A stretch of 64,000 nt of DNA from Prevotella sp. (GTDB lineage: Bacteria > Bacteroidota > Bacteroidia > Bacteroidales > Bacteroidaceae): positions 1 through 64,000 of the forward strand of contig JAEEWT010000018.1 in the NCBI GenBank assembly GCA_016287755.1, in the 5' to 3' direction. The translations under genes were made by a program, and so were the position numbers. The notes under the pieces were generated by a model. The model saw nothing but the letters and a program-made list of their open reading frames with translations, was not told the origin of the DNA and did not search any database. This document shows positions 35,606 through 45,050 of this stretch, piece by piece; position 1 is the stretch's first letter; each line of letters starts with the position of its first letter.

Positions 35606-37390
35606 CTACATTCGTTCCGGCACCTCGATACCCAGCAGGGCCATACCGTTCTTGATGATCTTGGCCACGTTGCGGGCAAGGATGAGGCGGACTTGTTTCT
35701 TCTGCTCATCCGGCTCATTGAGGATGCTGTAGTCGTGGTAGAACTGGTTGAACACCTTCGTCAGCTCGTAGCAGTAGTTAGCAATGCCACTGGGCGAATA
35801 ATCCTTGCCAGCCTGTTCTACGGCTGCACCATATTCGCTCATCTTCTGGATAAGCTCTACCTCCTTCGGAGATAGTTGACAGTTGACAGTTGACAGTTGA
35901 CAGTTGTTGTTATCTGCTTTTCTTAGGATGCTGCGGATGCGAGCATGGGTGTATTGGATGAACGGTCCTGTGTTGCCGTTGAAGTCGATGCTCTCTTCAG
36001 GATTGAAGAGCATGTTCTTCCGAGCATCCACCTTCAGGATGAAGTATTTCAGGGCGCCCATACCCACGATGTTGGCAATTTCGTTGCGCTCCTCCTCGCT
36101 CATATCGGCGAACTTACCCAGTTCGATGGATGTCTTCAGGGCATCGTCCACCATCAGCTGCATCAGGTCGTCGGCATCCACCACGGTACCCTCACGACTC
36201 TTCATCTTACCGTTGGGCAGTTCCACCATACCGTAAGAGAAGTGTACGAGCTCCTTGCCCCACTTGAATCCTAAGCGGTCGAGCAGGATGGAGAGTACCT
36301 GGAAGTGGTAGTTCTGTTCGTTACCCACCACATAGATCATCTTATCGATGGGGTAGTCGTTGAAACGCATCTCGGCAGTACCGATATCCTGTGTCATATA
36401 CACGCTGGTACCATCGGAACGGAGCAGCAGCTTCTTGTCGAGTCCCTCGTTGGTGAGGTCGGCCCACACACTATTATCTTCATGGCGCTCGAAAAGACCT
36501 TTGGCCAGTCCTTCCTCCACCTTTGCCTTTCCTTTCAGATAAGTCTGACTCTCGTAATAGATCTTATCGAAGCTCACACCGAGTTTCTTGTAAGTCTCAT
36601 CGAAACCTGCATATACCCAGTTGTTCATCTTCTCCCACAAGGCACGCACCTCGGGGTCGTTCTGCTCCCACTTCACAAGCATCTCATGAGCTTCTTTGAT
36701 AAGCGGAGCCTCGGCCTTGGCTTTCTCCTCATCCATGCCCTGAGCCATGAGTTCCTTAACCTCCTCACGGTAGTGCTTGTCGAAGAGCACATAGTAGTCG
36801 CCAATCAGGTGATCGCCTTTCTTTCCGCTGCTCTCAGGAGTCTCACCGTTGCCCCATTTCAGCCAGGCCAGCATCGACTTACAGATATGAATACCGCGGT
36901 CGTTCACGATGTTGGTCTTCACCACCTTGTTACCGTTGGCAGCCATGATCTGTGCCAGCGACCACCCAAGGAGGTTGTTGCGTACATGTCCTAAGTGAAG
37001 GGGTTTATTGGTGTTGGGAGAAGAGTATTCAATCATGACCAACGGAGAATCTTCCGTGGCCGCTTTCTCTCCATAATGCGGATCGGCATCAATGGTGTTC
37101 AGCAGATCCAGCCATGCCGTTTGCGAAATGATGAGGTTAAGGAATCCCTTAACCACGTTGAAGTCGGCTACCTCAGCGATATTTGCTTTCAGCCATTCGC
37201 CGATTTCCTGTGCTGTTGCTTCCGGACTCTTCCTTGAGAGTTTCAGGAAGGGAAATACCACCAGTGTGAGGTTCCCTTCGAATTCTGCTCTGGTCTTTTG
37301 CAACTGTACCATCTTCTCGGGTACATCCTGTCCATACAATGCTTTGATGGCCTCCATCACAGAGGCTGACAACTTATTCTCAATGTTCAT
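35606..37390 (-). CDS. argS: Arginyl-tRNA synthetase
   Basis: 594 residues, normal length for class I ArgRS. HIGH-type motif HLGHVRNN (132-139), a KMSKS-type site KMKSREGTVVDADDL, and the DALR anticodon-binding domain at the C-terminus (YCYELTKVFNQFYHDYSIL). Charges tRNA-Arg in the cytoplasm. Oddity: residues about 494-507 (NNNCQLSTVNCQLS) are encoded by a 7-bp tandem repeat (35874-35906) and look like an in-frame insertion between the catalytic body and the DALR domain. Promoter: TAACTTCG at 37418-37425 with TTTGG at 37445-37449 (19 bp). Confidence 0.92.
   Translation of the reverse strand: MNIENKLSASVMEAIKALYGQDVPEKMVQLQKTRAEFEGNLTLVVFPFLKLSRKSPEATAQEIGEWLKANIAEVADFNVVKGFLNLIISQTAWLDLLNTIDADPHYGEKAATEDSPLVMIEYSSPNTNKPLHLGHVRNNLLGWSLAQIMAANGNKVVKTNIVNDRGIHICKSMLAWLKWGNGETPESSGKKGDHLIGDYYVLFDKHYREEVKELMAQGMDEEKAKAEAPLIKEAHEMLVKWEQNDPEVRALWEKMNNWVYAGFDETYKKLGVSFDKIYYESQTYLKGKAKVEEGLAKGLFERHEDNSVWADLTNEGLDKKLLLRSDGTSVYMTQDIGTAEMRFNDYPIDKMIYVVGNEQNYHFQVLSILLDRLGFKWGKELVHFSYGMVELPNGKMKSREGTVVDADDLMQLMVDDALKTSIELGKFADMSEEERNEIANIVGMGALKYFILKVDARKNMLFNPEESIDFNGNTGPFIQYTHARIRSILRKADNNNCQLSTVNCQLSPKEVELIQKMSEYGAAVEQAGKDYSPSGIANYCYELTKVFNQFYHDYSILNEPDEQKKQVRLILARNVAKIIKNGMALLGIEVPERM
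35874..35906. repeat. Heptanucleotide tandem repeat inside argS
   Basis: Four full copies of AGTTGAC plus AGTTG. Loss or gain of a single unit would shift the argS frame; the present number keeps it open. Confidence 0.8.
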
Positions 37391-37417
37391 ATCGATATGC
37401 GCTTTTGAATTTGGCTG

Positions 37418-37449
37418 CGAAGTTACGACAATTTAGGCGGACTACCAAA
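37418..37449 (-). promoter_or_regulatory. argS promoter
   Basis: Minus-strand TTTGG (37445-37449), 19 bp, TAACTTCG (37418-37425); one mismatch to the -7 consensus. About 28 bp before the argS ATG. Confidence 0.55.
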
Positions 37450-37455
37450 TAATTC

Positions 37456-37540
37456 AAAAAAAAAGTTTGGCGTGACATCTCGTCAGGCCAAACGAAAAAA
37501 GTATAATTATATTATGAAACGATGATAAGCTAACTAAAAT
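37456..37540 (-). ncRNA. Candidate small RNA upstream of argS
   Basis: A full promoter (TTTGG at 37573-37577, 19 bp, TACCTTTG at 37546-37553, minus strand) points into 80-85 nt with no usable ORF. It ends in a strong intrinsic terminator: GTTTGGC-C-TGAC / GTCA-C-GCCAAAC with a 5-nt loop (37465-37493), then nine T residues (37456-37464). The terminator could also simply end the helicase transcript, but the independent promoter suggests a free-standing small RNA. Confidence 0.5.
37465..37493 (-). terminator. Intrinsic terminator
   Basis: Eleven paired bases with one central C-C mismatch, 5-nt loop, followed on the minus strand by nine T. It closes transcription from the helicase gene and/or from the candidate small RNA. 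Confidence 0.8.
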
Positions 37541-37641
37541 CGCTGCAAAGGTATGGCTTTTCTTTGAAACGACCAAATAAAAAGGAAAGAAATTTTTCAG
37601 ATTCAAACAAAATCGTACAATATTTCTTCAATTTGAAACAA

Positions 37642-39540
37642 TTATTCCTCTTTTTCGATGAAACGATAAAGTTTCCGGTAGAAGGGATGCTGAGTCAGCG
37701 TACTGGTATCTCCCAAGATGATCAGTTTCATGCGAGCCCTGGTAATGGCTACATTCATACGACGAAGGTCGCGCAGGAAACCAATCTGTCCTGAGTCGTT
37801 GGCACGAACCAGTGAGATGAGGATGATGTCCCGTTCCTGTCCTTGGAAGCCATCCACGGTATTGATGCTGATATGACTCCTGTACGGCTTGAAAAACGGG
37901 CGTTTCTTCACCTGTTGCCGTAGGTATTGTACCTGTGCCCGATAGGGAGAGATGATGCCCACATCGATATGCTCGTCTATGATGCGTTGCTTACCGATCT
38001 TTTCGAAGTATCGCTCCAGGACAGCCATTGTCAGTTCGGCCTCCGTCTTGTTCACACGTCCGAAGGTCTCACCGATGAATTCCTCTTTCGCATCGATATC
38101 CGATGTGTCTATCCATTCAATGGGTTCGTCATAGTCGAGTATGCCTCGGTGCTTCACCTCAGGGGCACTCTCCACCTGTCCGTGGTAGAAATAGTCACTG
38201 GAGAAGCGCATGATCTCATCGTTCATGCGGTATTGTATCCGCAGTAGGGTCACCACATCGGGTTTGTTTTCCACGATGCGCTCCATCAGTGTCTTGTCAA
38301 GACCGCCATGCATGGCCGCCAGACTCTTGATGGTGGGTGGTAGCTGACAATGGTCGCCGGCCAGAATCACACGGGTGGCCTTCCGGATGGGAATCCAGCA
38401 GGCTGCCTCCAAGGCCTGTGCCGCCTCGTCGATGAACAAGGTTCCGTATTTCTGACCTTGTAGCAGACGGTTGGCACTGCCCACCAAGGTGCAGGCAATG
38501 ACACGTGCCTCACCGAACAGCTCCGCATTGATGCGTATCTCCAGTTCGGTGGCCCGACTTTTCAATCGTTCAATCTTCTGGTGGTATTTCTCGTCACCCC
38601 GTTTGCGGTGTTGCCTGATCTCACGAATTGTCTTACGGATAGCCCACAGGGCGGGGTAGTCGGGATGCGCCTCAAACCTACGTTCGTAAGTAAACGACAG
38701 CATTTTATCGTTGACCTTACTTGGGTTTCCGATGCGCAAGACGTTGATACCACGGTCGACCAATCGTTCACTGATCCAATCGACAGCCATATTACTCTGC
38801 GCACACACCAATACCTGGTTCTCGCGCATCAGCGTCTCATAGATAGCCTCTACCAACGTGGTGGTCTTACCCGTTCCCGGCGGACCGTGGACGATGCTCA
38901 CATCCTTGGCGCAGAGCACTTCGTTCACCGCATGTTCCTGCATCTTGTTCAGGTAGGGGAAGCGTAGCTGACTGAACGTGAACCGCTGGGCCTTCATCGA
39001 AGGCGTGTAGAACAGGTCGCGCAAATAGGACAACCGGTTTCCCTTGGCCTTGATCACCCGGTCGAGTGCCTCGAACATCATCTTGTAGCTGGTCTCGTCG
39101 AACGACAGCTGCACGCCCACAGGATTGGTGCTGGCAAGGACATCAGCGATAGGAGCTGCATCAGGGACGGTTACCACCATGCGGTTCCCATCCACATAGC
39201 TCACCGTTCCAGTAAAACTGAGATGGGTCACGGGTTGGGGGTGGCCCGATATACGAAAAAAGGAGACGGGGCGACCGAACTCGAAGTTATGTTCAATCTC
39301 CTCGTCTCCTGTGCGGAATACCTCAATACATAATTGGTTCAGACTGTTGTAATAGCTCTTGCCAGGTTTCAGGGGAAACCACGCATCACCTCGCTTGATT
39401 CTTCGCTGCAGCCCCATGGTCTCGGTCTGCTTGCGGAATATGTCCTTCTCGCAATTATACTCAATCTCCAGCAGCATACGTTGCTGCTGGAGAGCGAGAA
39501 TGGGGGAGGATACCCTCTGTTGCGAAGGACCTGATGCCAT
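37642..39540 (-). CDS. SF1 (UPF1/IGHMBP2-like) AAA DNA/RNA helicase
   Basis: 632 residues. N-terminal OB-like/stalk region, then Walker A VHGPPGTGKTTTLVEA (217-232), Walker B LFIDEAAQALEAA, motif III GDHCQLPP, motif IV/V YRMNDEIMRFS and VDGFQGQERDIILISLVRA, and motif VI NVAITRARMKLIILGD. All helicase motifs are present. In Bacteroidota this is a common chromosomal gene of uncertain task in nucleic-acid repair. It follows the GH3 gene on the same strand with a 26-bp gap, and terminates at the hairpin near 37465. Confidence 0.85.
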   Translation of the reverse strand: MASGPSQQRVSSPILALQQQRMLLEIEYNCEKDIFRKQTETMGLQRRIKRGDAWFPLKPGKSYYNSLNQLCIEVFRTGDEEIEHNFEFGRPVSFFRISGHPQPVTHLSFTGTVSYVDGNRMVVTVPDAAPIADVLASTNPVGVQLSFDETSYKMMFEALDRVIKAKGNRLSYLRDLFYTPSMKAQRFTFSQLRFPYLNKMQEHAVNEVLCAKDVSIVHGPPGTGKTTTLVEAIYETLMRENQVLVCAQSNMAVDWISERLVDRGINVLRIGNPSKVNDKMLSFTYERRFEAHPDYPALWAIRKTIREIRQHRKRGDEKYHQKIERLKSRATELEIRINAELFGEARVIACTLVGSANRLLQGQKYGTLFIDEAAQALEAACWIPIRKATRVILAGDHCQLPPTIKSLAAMHGGLDKTLMERIVENKPDVVTLLRIQYRMNDEIMRFSSDYFYHGQVESAPEVKHRGILDYDEPIEWIDTSDIDAKEEFIGETFGRVNKTEAELTMAVLERYFEKIGKQRIIDEHIDVGIISPYRAQVQYLRQQVKKRPFFKPYRSHISINTVDGFQGQERDIILISLVRANDSGQIGFLRDLRRMNVAITRARMKLIILGDTSTLTQHPFYRKLYRFIEKEE

Positions 39541-39566
39541 TGTAAAACAGTCTGTGTCGTGGACGA

Positions 39567-42512
39567 TTACTTCACCACGAAGTCAAGACTCTGCAGGTCC
39601 TTGTCGAGTGAAGAAGAACCATAGAGAATCTGATAGCGTCCAGGACGGGTAGAGAGTTCATCGATTGACGGGTCGTAGTACTCGAACGACTCTCCGTCGA
39701 GGGTGATGACAGCCTTGGCGGTCTGACCCGGTTCGATACTCACCTTCTGGAAGCCCTTGAGCGACTTGATCGGTGCTTCGGGATAGTCAAGAGCCTTGAC
39801 ATATACCTGTACGATTTCATCACCAGCACGCTTACCGGTATTGGTAACAGGAACAGTCAGCGTTACAGTACCGTCTTCCTTCATGGCCTTCTTTGACAGC
39901 TTACCCTTTCCATAAGCAAAAGAGGTGTATGACATACCATAACCGAAAGCATACTGCGGCTCACCGCGGAAGTAACGATAGGTACGGTTCTCCATGCTAT
40001 AGTCGAGGAAGTCGGGCAGATCGTTGTTGGAACGATAGAAGGTTACCGGCAGCTTACCGCTCGGGTTGTAGTCGCCGAAGATCACATCAGCCAGTGCCTT
40101 GGCACCACCCTGACCAGCATACCAAGCCTGGAGGAGGGCGTCGTACTGACCGTCAACACTACCGAAGGCGATGGCAGAACCAGAACAGTTCACAAAGATA
40201 ACGGGCTTGCCAGTCTTGTGCATAGCCTTGACAAGCAGTTGCTGTACTACAGGCAGTTCGATGTCCTGCTTGTCACCACCCTCACCTTCCATGCGGGCAG
40301 AGATACCACCGATGATGATGATGGCGTCGGCCACCTTCACCTCGTTGGCCAGATCAGTGAAGTCAGCTAACTTACGCTCGCAGATATCACCGCGCAGCAT
40401 GGCGAAATTGCCATTGCCACGACCATATTCAATCACTACGTTATAGTCCTTGCCTTTCTCTACGGGGAATGATTTGTAATCAGCGCCACGGCGTCCGAAG
40501 CCACCGAAACCGCCAAAGCCACGGCGACCGCCGCCCTTGTTCTCTTCCACTACCTCGTCGTTTACCTTCAGAACATAGCCGTTATCGGTAGAGAGTGTGT
40601 ACTTCATCTCACCGGTGAAGGTGGCAGTATATTTACCGCTGATGCGTACTGAGAGGTTATCGTTGTCAACACCCTCAGCAAAGCCCCATGCACCGAAGGT
40701 TGAGAAGTTCAGCTCGTTATAGTAGTCGGTCTTGACAGGCTCGCCAGACAGTTCCTTGTTGTTCCAGAACTCTACCTTCACACCCTTACCGTCGTTGAAG
40801 TCCTGCAGATGATGCACGGTAGTGTATTCGTCGTTCAGCTCACATGCCTTCTCGTAGATGATCTTTGCATTGGGCACAGCCTGACGGATACCTTCGAGCA
40901 GTGAGTGCTGGTGTGCTTTGGTAGGTGTGCCGCCGTAGTTACCGTTCAGCAGCTCCACGTCCTCAGCATTCGGACCGAGTACAGCCAGTGTCTTGATATT
41001 CTTTGAGAGGGGCAGTACGTTACCCTTGTTCTCCAACAGTACCATGGATTCGCGGGCTGCCTGAGTAGCCAGCTCGTCGTTCTTCTCACTGCTGATTACC
41101 TCGGGCTTGAGGTTTGCCCATGGAATCATATCAGCGGGGTCGAACATACCCAGTTCGAAACGACCGTACAATGTCTTGCGCAGATGACCATCCAGGGTGC
41201 TCTCCTTGATCAAGCCCTTCTGCAAAGCCTCGGTGAGCACCATGAACACCTTACCGCACTCCAGGTCGGTACCGTTGAGAACGGCATCAACCGAAGCAGA
41301 CAGCGGGTCCTTGTGTGTCTCATGCTGACCTCTATTATAGAAATTATTGATAGCATCGCAGTCGGTAAGCACAATACCATCGTAGCCCCATTTGTTGCGG
41401 AGGATATCCACCAGCAGACGGTCGCTGGTACAGCAAGGCACTCCCTCGTAGCGGTTATAGGCGCACATCACCTCACGTACATTACCTTTCTTTACCAATG
41501 CCTTGAAGGCGGGGAGGTAGGTTTCCCAAAGGTCGCGCATGGAAACAACTGCGTTGTAAGAGTGGCGCAAGGGTTCCGGACCGCTGTGTACGGCATAGTG
41601 CTTGGCACAGGCGTGTGTCTTGAAATACTTATCGTTGTCGCCCTGCATACCGAGAACAGTCTCTACACCGAGAACAGCATTCAGGTAAGGATCCTCACCG
41701 CAGGTCTCCTGACCACGGCCCCATCTCGGATCACGGAAGATATTCACGTTCGGACACCAGAAGGTGAGCTCGGGGTTGCCGGGATAATAGGTAGCACCCA
41801 TCTTCACGTTGAACACATTATGGTCGGAACGGTTCCAGTTGGCACGTGCCTCATCGGAAACGGCTGAGAACACCTCACGAACCTGCTGCGGATTGAAGGC
41901 AGCTGCCATACCGATGGGTTGGGGGAATACGGTGTAGTCGCTCTGGCGCACACCATGACAAGCCTCGCTCCACCAGTTATACGAAGGAATGCCCAGACGG
42001 TCGATTGAAACCGACTTGTTCATCATCAGTCCTACCTTCTCCTCTGGGGTGAGCAGCGAGATGAGGTTCTCCACACGCTCTGCGTATGACAGACTGGTAT
42101 CCTGATACGGATACTTGCTCACAGCACCACCCTCGTTGGCAATGGCTTTCACTGTAAGGGCACCGAGAGAGATACCGTTCACGTCGCGCAGGTTTACGCT
42201 ACCGTTCTTTACGCCCGTTGACTTGGTCGGATTCAGCGTTACCAGCACCTCTGCCTTCTCACCCGGCATGATGGCCTCGGTGGGATAGACGGCCTGGATA
42301 CAGTCGCAAGTACTCACGAACTTTCCGATGGTAACAGGCGCCTTGGAAGTGTTCTGCATGATGAAGGTGTGGCACACGGCACCTGCTGCCGCATTGATGG
42401 TACCGAAGTCCCATTCGTATGCGTTGAAGGAGACAGGACTCTTCTTACTCTGAGCCCAAACAGGCGCTGTCAACAGCAGCGCAAGAATAGCGATAATTGT
42501 TTTTCTTTTCAT
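39567..42512 (-). CDS. GH3 beta-glucosidase with N-terminal DUF1573 and PA14 insert
   Basis: 981 residues from ATG 42512 (MKRKTIIAILALLLTAPVWA); the upstream ATG at 42548 lies inside the promoter box. Order: signal peptide, DUF1573/Hydin-like domain (about 25-125, with FVSTCDCIQA and VLVTLNP), GH3 N-terminal barrel with nucleophile Asp in GIVLTDCDAINN, GH3 C-terminal domain interrupted by a PA14 module (about 560-700), and a closing FnIII-like domain (GDEIVQVYVKALDYPEAPIK). The PA14 part carries a Gly/Arg/Phe-rich loop (GGGRRGFGGFGGFGRRG). Exo-acting on beta-glucosides or xylosides in the periplasm or at the surface. DUF1573 in front of GH3 is unusual. Confidence 0.85.
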   Translation of the reverse strand: MKRKTIIAILALLLTAPVWAQSKKSPVSFNAYEWDFGTINAAAGAVCHTFIMQNTSKAPVTIGKFVSTCDCIQAVYPTEAIMPGEKAEVLVTLNPTKSTGVKNGSVNLRDVNGISLGALTVKAIANEGGAVSKYPYQDTSLSYAERVENLISLLTPEEKVGLMMNKSVSIDRLGIPSYNWWSEACHGVRQSDYTVFPQPIGMAAAFNPQQVREVFSAVSDEARANWNRSDHNVFNVKMGATYYPGNPELTFWCPNVNIFRDPRWGRGQETCGEDPYLNAVLGVETVLGMQGDNDKYFKTHACAKHYAVHSGPEPLRHSYNAVVSMRDLWETYLPAFKALVKKGNVREVMCAYNRYEGVPCCTSDRLLVDILRNKWGYDGIVLTDCDAINNFYNRGQHETHKDPLSASVDAVLNGTDLECGKVFMVLTEALQKGLIKESTLDGHLRKTLYGRFELGMFDPADMIPWANLKPEVISSEKNDELATQAARESMVLLENKGNVLPLSKNIKTLAVLGPNAEDVELLNGNYGGTPTKAHQHSLLEGIRQAVPNAKIIYEKACELNDEYTTVHHLQDFNDGKGVKVEFWNNKELSGEPVKTDYYNELNFSTFGAWGFAEGVDNDNLSVRISGKYTATFTGEMKYTLSTDNGYVLKVNDEVVEENKGGGRRGFGGFGGFGRRGADYKSFPVEKGKDYNVVIEYGRGNGNFAMLRGDICERKLADFTDLANEVKVADAIIIIGGISARMEGEGGDKQDIELPVVQQLLVKAMHKTGKPVIFVNCSGSAIAFGSVDGQYDALLQAWYAGQGGAKALADVIFGDYNPSGKLPVTFYRSNNDLPDFLDYSMENRTYRYFRGEPQYAFGYGMSYTSFAYGKGKLSKKAMKEDGTVTLTVPVTNTGKRAGDEIVQVYVKALDYPEAPIKSLKGFQKVSIEPGQTAKAVITLDGESFEYYDPSIDELSTRPGRYQILYGSSSLDKDLQSLDFVVK

Positions 42513-42545
42513 GACTGTCTTTATGAGAATTTGAATAATTGTTTG

Positions 42546-42603
42546 CAAAAGTACAATTTTTTGATGACAAAAAGTAATGATTTGGAATTATTTTGTATCT
42601 TTG
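42546..42603. promoter_or_regulatory. Divergent promoters of GH3 and lemA
   Basis: Minus-strand TACTTTTG (42546-42553) drives GH3 and plus-strand TATCTTTG (42596-42603) drives lemA; the two boxes are only 42 bp apart. Confidence 0.55.
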
Positions 42604-42636
42604 CGGAAATATTACTATTAAACTATTATTAAAATT

Positions 42637-43200
42637 ATGTCAGTATTAATTGTTATCATTATCTTAGCCATCGTGGTATTTGGCTATTTTATCTCAACCC
42701 AGAGGTCGTTGGTGAACCTTGATGAGATGTGTAAGAACGCCTTGAGTCAGATCGAGGTCCAGTTGAATTCCCGTTGGGATGCATTGTTGGCCTTGGCCAA
42801 GAGTGCTGCTCAGTATGCCAAGCACGAGTCGGAAACGCTGATCGAGGTGATCCGTCAGCGTCGTGGCGAGGATGTGAATTCCGCTGCCGACGTGGCTGAT
42901 CAGCAGAGTGCATTGCAGTCGGTATTGGGTCGTTTGATTGCCATCGGTGAAGCCTATCCCGACCTGAAGGCCGCCAATCTTTACAAGGATGTAATGGATG
43001 GTGTGCAGAAGTATGAGGAGAATGTGCGCATGTCGCGTATGATCTATAACGACACCGCCACCAAGATGAACCGTATGGTGCGCCAGTGGCCGTCGTCTAT
43101 CGTTGCTTCTATCCTTCACTTCGGTCAGAAGGACTATCTGAAAGCCGACGAAGAGCAGAAGAAGAGCTATCCTAACCTCGACGAGGCATTCAAGAAATAA
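42637..43200 (+). CDS. lemA: LemA family protein
   Basis: 187 residues. One N-terminal membrane helix (IVIIILAIVVFGYFI) and the all-helical LemA domain, including VNLDEMCKNALSQIEVQLNS, RWDALLALAKSAAQYA and YPDLKAANLY. Its exact function is unknown; in many bacteria it is coupled, as here, to a DUF2207 membrane protein (24-bp gap to the next gene). Confidence 0.88.
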   Translation: MSVLIVIIILAIVVFGYFISTQRSLVNLDEMCKNALSQIEVQLNSRWDALLALAKSAAQYAKHESETLIEVIRQRRGEDVNSAADVADQQSALQSVLGRLIAIGEAYPDLKAANLYKDVMDGVQKYEENVRMSRMIYNDTATKMNRMVRQWPSSIVASILHFGQKDYLKADEEQKKSYPNLDEAFKK

Positions 43201-43224
43201 GGAACCGAGGATGTAGGTAACAGC

Positions 43225-44907
43225 ATGGGAAACAGAAATATCTTCCTCAGCCTGCTCCTCCTGCTCTGTTCGTTTCCTTCCTCTACCTTCGCACGCCCTA
43301 AGCTCAACGACCTCGATATCCGCGTGGTACTGAGCAAGAACGGCGATGCTTTCATCACTGAAACGCGAAGAATGGAGATTGATTCGGAGGGGACGGAGTG
43401 CTATATCGTGATCGGTAACCTGAACGGGAGTGAGTTGCGCGACCTGCAGGTAACCGATGAGAATGGTGTGACCTTCGAGAATGTCGGTCAGTGGGATATC
43501 GATAAGAGTCGCAGTTGGAAAGAGCACAAATGCGGTGTGGTGACCACACACGGCGGCTATGAGCTCTGCTGGGGCCTCGGTAAGAGTGGCAGTCGTGTCT
43601 ATACCACAAGCTATGTGGTGACGAACCTGGTGCGTGGCTATGCGGATTCCGACGGTTTCAACTTCATGTTCGTGGCAGAAGGAGTTAGTCCGTATCCTGA
43701 TCATGTCAAGGCGACCATCATGCTCGAGGAGGACACGCTCGATACTGATACTGCTACATACCACCTGCCTGATCTGCTCACCGAGCAGAATACCAGGATA
43801 TGGGGTTTCCGCTACCGGGGCGATGTGAACCTTGTGGGTGGTAATATCGTGGCAGAGAGCAGCGAACCGTTCTCCAGAAGCAGTGCGATGATCGTGATGG
43901 CACAGTTCGAAAAGGGATTGTTTAAACCCACCATGGTCAGCAACGGCCCTTTCAACGAGGTGCGGGAGCGGGCTTTCGAGGGCAGCGATTATATCGAGAC
44001 GGGTTCTGATGAACTATCGCGCAAGGATCTCCTCATCTTATTCGCCCTCGTGGCATTCCTCTTCCTGATGCCTATCCTGCTGATTGCAGGCTATTTCTAT
44101 TACGTGTGGCGGGCAAGGAAGAAGGTGATGAAGGATCTGCTCTGGTATCGCGACATTCCCAACAACGGAAATCTTCAGTGGGCGAACGATGTACAGAACG
44201 CCTATAAATATATAGGTACTGATTACAACAACCTCCTTTCGGCCTGTATCCTGAAACTGATTAACCAGGGGTCCATCACCATCGACAAGACGATGGACAA
44301 TAAGGGGAGGACCGTGCAGAACTTCGTGATTCATGATCTGAAAGATGCTGACACGCAGCCGAAGTTGATGCAGATGGTGCATAACATCTTCAAGAATGCG
44401 GCAGGTAATGATACCATCCTGGAACCGAAGGAGCTGAAGACGTGGATGAAGAAGACCTATAACCAAAGTGTGGTGGATTCCTTCATCCAGACTCTCCATA
44501 CCAAGACGAGCATCTATCACTATAAGAACGAACGTGAGGAGGTGAGGAACCTGTTCGGACTGAAGAAATTCCTCAAGGAGTTCTCGTTACTGGATGAACG
44601 ACATGTTCACGAGGTGGCCCTGTGGAAAGACTATATGATATATGCCACGCTCTTCGGTATTGCCGATCAGGTAATCAAGGATATGAAGGCCATCAATCCT
44701 GATTATTTCAATATGGATCATGTGGCAGAACAGATGGCTGACAACCTCACACTGCCCACTATCTATTCCACCCTTCATTCCAGTACGACACGGGCTGCCG
44801 TGAGCAAGGCCGAACGTGAAGCAAGAGTCTCCGGTAGAGGCGGACATGTTTCATGGGGCGGCGGAGGCGGCTTCTCCGGCGGTGGCTTCGGAGGAGGAGT
44901 TAGATAG
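43225..44907 (+). CDS. DUF2207 membrane protein
   Basis: 560 residues. Signal peptide (ending STFA), extracytoplasmic DUF2207 beta domain (about 25-260), membrane segment LLILFALVAFLFLMPILLIA (about 275-297), a cytoplasmic domain, and a Gly-rich end (SWGGGGGFSGGGFGGGVR) typical of the family. Cotranscribed with lemA; the pair is widely conserved and thought to act in the envelope. No catalytic motif seen. Confidence 0.85.
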   Translation: MGNRNIFLSLLLLLCSFPSSTFARPKLNDLDIRVVLSKNGDAFITETRRMEIDSEGTECYIVIGNLNGSELRDLQVTDENGVTFENVGQWDIDKSRSWKEHKCGVVTTHGGYELCWGLGKSGSRVYTTSYVVTNLVRGYADSDGFNFMFVAEGVSPYPDHVKATIMLEEDTLDTDTATYHLPDLLTEQNTRIWGFRYRGDVNLVGGNIVAESSEPFSRSSAMIVMAQFEKGLFKPTMVSNGPFNEVRERAFEGSDYIETGSDELSRKDLLILFALVAFLFLMPILLIAGYFYYVWRARKKVMKDLLWYRDIPNNGNLQWANDVQNAYKYIGTDYNNLLSACILKLINQGSITIDKTMDNKGRTVQNFVIHDLKDADTQPKLMQMVHNIFKNAAGNDTILEPKELKTWMKKTYNQSVVDSFIQTLHTKTSIYHYKNEREEVRNLFGLKKFLKEFSLLDERHVHEVALWKDYMIYATLFGIADQVIKDMKAINPDYFNMDHVAEQMADNLTLPTIYSTLHSSTTRAAVSKAEREARVSGRGGHVSWGGGGGFSGGGFGGGVR

Positions 44908-44934
44908 AGGCAAGAAGCAAGAGGCAAGAGAAAG

Positions 44935-45035
44935 GAAGCAAGAAGCAAGAGGCAAGAAGCAAGAGAAATGTACTATGATATAGAGCCTATATCTCTAAAG
45001 TATTCTCTTGCTTCTTGCCTCTTGCTTCTTGCTTC
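44935..45035. repeat. 33-bp perfect inverted repeat of GCAAGAAGCAAGAG units
   Basis: Left arm 44935-44967 and right arm 45003-45035 are exact reverse complements, separated by 35 nt. The arms are made of GCAAGA(A/G) units, which extend left to 44910. It sits between two convergent genes and could terminate both. The same unit occurs at 12313-12345 (AAGCAAGAGGCAAGAGGCAAG). Confidence 0.7.
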
Positions 45036-45050
45036 TAATAATCTAAGTTT

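Noticed and set aside
42694..43764. Long minus-strand frame (356 codons) opposite lemA and DUF2207
   Set aside because: Shadow of two well-supported plus-strand genes; the translation has no domain and odd composition.
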